A stretch of DNA of 6,418 nucleotides from Burkholderiales bacterium (GTDB lineage: Bacteria > Pseudomonadota > Gammaproteobacteria > Burkholderiales > JAEUMW01), in contig JAEUMX010000078.1 of NCBI GenBank assembly GCA_016791285.1, positions 1 to 6,418 of the forward strand. The letters run 5' to 3'. The stretch's first letter is position 1; each line of letters starts with the position of its first letter. A model generated the notes under the pieces. The model ran no database searches and was not told the DNA's origin. It worked only from the letters and a program-made list of their open reading frames with translations. Below, one piece after another: positions 6,032 through 6,418 of this stretch. The translations under genes were made by a program, and so were the position numbers.

Positions 6032-6418
6032 ATGAACAGGAGCCTTGCACTCGCGCTCGCAATCGCCACAGCCCTCGGTAACGCAGCATGCGGCAAGACC
6101 GAGCCGCCGCAACAGAAGGCCACCGTGCAGGACGTGAAGAAGGAGGCAAAGGAACTCGCCGCGTCGGTGAACGATCTCGCCCGCCAGACGAAGGAAGCGT
6201 TCGTCGCGAACGCGGAGAAGGAACTCGCGGACATGAACGGCAAGATCGAGGACCTCAAGTCCCGGGCGTCGAAGGCACAGGGCGAAGCCAAGGTCAAGCT
6301 CGACCAGGCCGTCGCCCAGCTCGAGCGCCAGCGTCAGAATGCGACCGAGAAGCTGAAGGCGATCAAGGACGCGAGCGGCGACGCGTGGCAGGACATGAGG
6401 GCCGGCTTTACGAGCGCG
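6032..6418 (+). CDS. Coiled-coil lipoprotein-like protein of unknown function (3' end outside window)
   Basis: At least 129 residues are encoded and the frame is open to the right edge, so the gene is partial. The N terminus (MNRSLALALAIATALGNAAC) is a short signal peptide ending at Cys20, the only Cys seen, which suggests a lipid-anchored protein facing the periplasm. The lipobox is atypical: position -3 is Asn17 where Leu is usual, and Leu15 sits at -5. Residues from about 27 to 113 are rich in Lys, Glu, Ala and Gln with no Pro, a pattern typical of a long alpha-helical coiled coil (for example KLDQAVAQLERQRQN). It then reads SGDAWQDMRAGF near 115-126, a Trp-containing segment I recognise from similar small periplasmic helical proteins. 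The start is set by a good AGGAG site. It is divergent from the dehydratase gene, with no visible link to the hopanoid genes. No enzyme motif is present and I do not assign a function. If the lipobox is not used, it would be a secreted or signal-anchored helical protein. Confidence 0.82.
   Translation, partial: MNRSLALALAIATALGNAACGKTEPPQQKATVQDVKKEAKELAASVNDLARQTKEAFVANAEKELADMNGKIEDLKSRASKAQGEAKVKLDQAVAQLERQRQNATEKLKAIKDASGDAWQDMRAGFTSA

Noticed and set aside
6028..6081. Alternative ATG four bases before the lipoprotein-like start
   Set aside because: It opens only 17 codons and sits too close to AGGAG; the frame from 6032 is much longer and starts with a signal peptide.
5922..6149. A possible N-terminal extension of the minus-strand dehydratase
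   Set aside because: It would add 76 residues unlike the family, cross the divergent spacer and overlap the start of the lipoprotein-like gene.

Overview
This 6.4 kb window is GC-rich and nearly all coding. It carries seven genes, two of them cut by the window edges. It looks like the chromosome of a hopanoid-making Gram-negative bacterium. The high GC, the style of the hopanoid proteins and the separate copC and copD genes suggest Pseudomonadota, possibly a betaproteobacterium. That placement is inference from gene content, not a marker-gene assignment. I see no tRNA, rRNA, CRISPR array, insertion sequence or phage gene.

Layout, left to right. Five genes run on the + strand with very tight spacing: the C-terminal part of squalene-hopene cyclase (shc/hpnF, 1-768), the hopanoid nucleosidase hpnG (765-1493, overlapping shc by 4 bases), a class III aminotransferase best read as hpnO (1546-2931), a small periplasmic CopC-type copper protein (2943-3299), and a long CopD-type multi-spanning membrane protein (3313-4959). 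Gaps are -4, 52, 11 and 13 bases, so the five could form one transcript. On the minus strand, a fold-type II PLP ammonia-lyase/serine-racemase-like gene (4938-5921) converges on copD and overlaps its 3' end by 22 bases. A 110-base divergent spacer (5922-6031) then leads to a + strand coiled-coil lipoprotein-like gene (6032 onward) that runs off the right edge.

How the genes fit together. Shc makes the hopene/hopanol skeleton. HpnG removes adenine from adenosylhopane, the product of HpnH, which is not in this window. The resulting ribosylhopane is the route to bacteriohopane polyols, and HpnO aminates the side chain to aminobacteriohopanetriol. The window therefore holds the start and the late side-chain steps of extended hopanoid synthesis. 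CopC and CopD are predicted to bind copper in the periplasm and move it across the inner membrane. Their placement directly behind hpnO is the most notable arrangement here. No clearly unknown system is visible; the points worth checking are the hopanoid-copper linkage, an Arg-to-Lys change at the expected substrate-carboxylate site of HpnO, the long His-bearing C-terminal half of CopD, the convergent gene overlap, and the atypical lipobox of the last gene.
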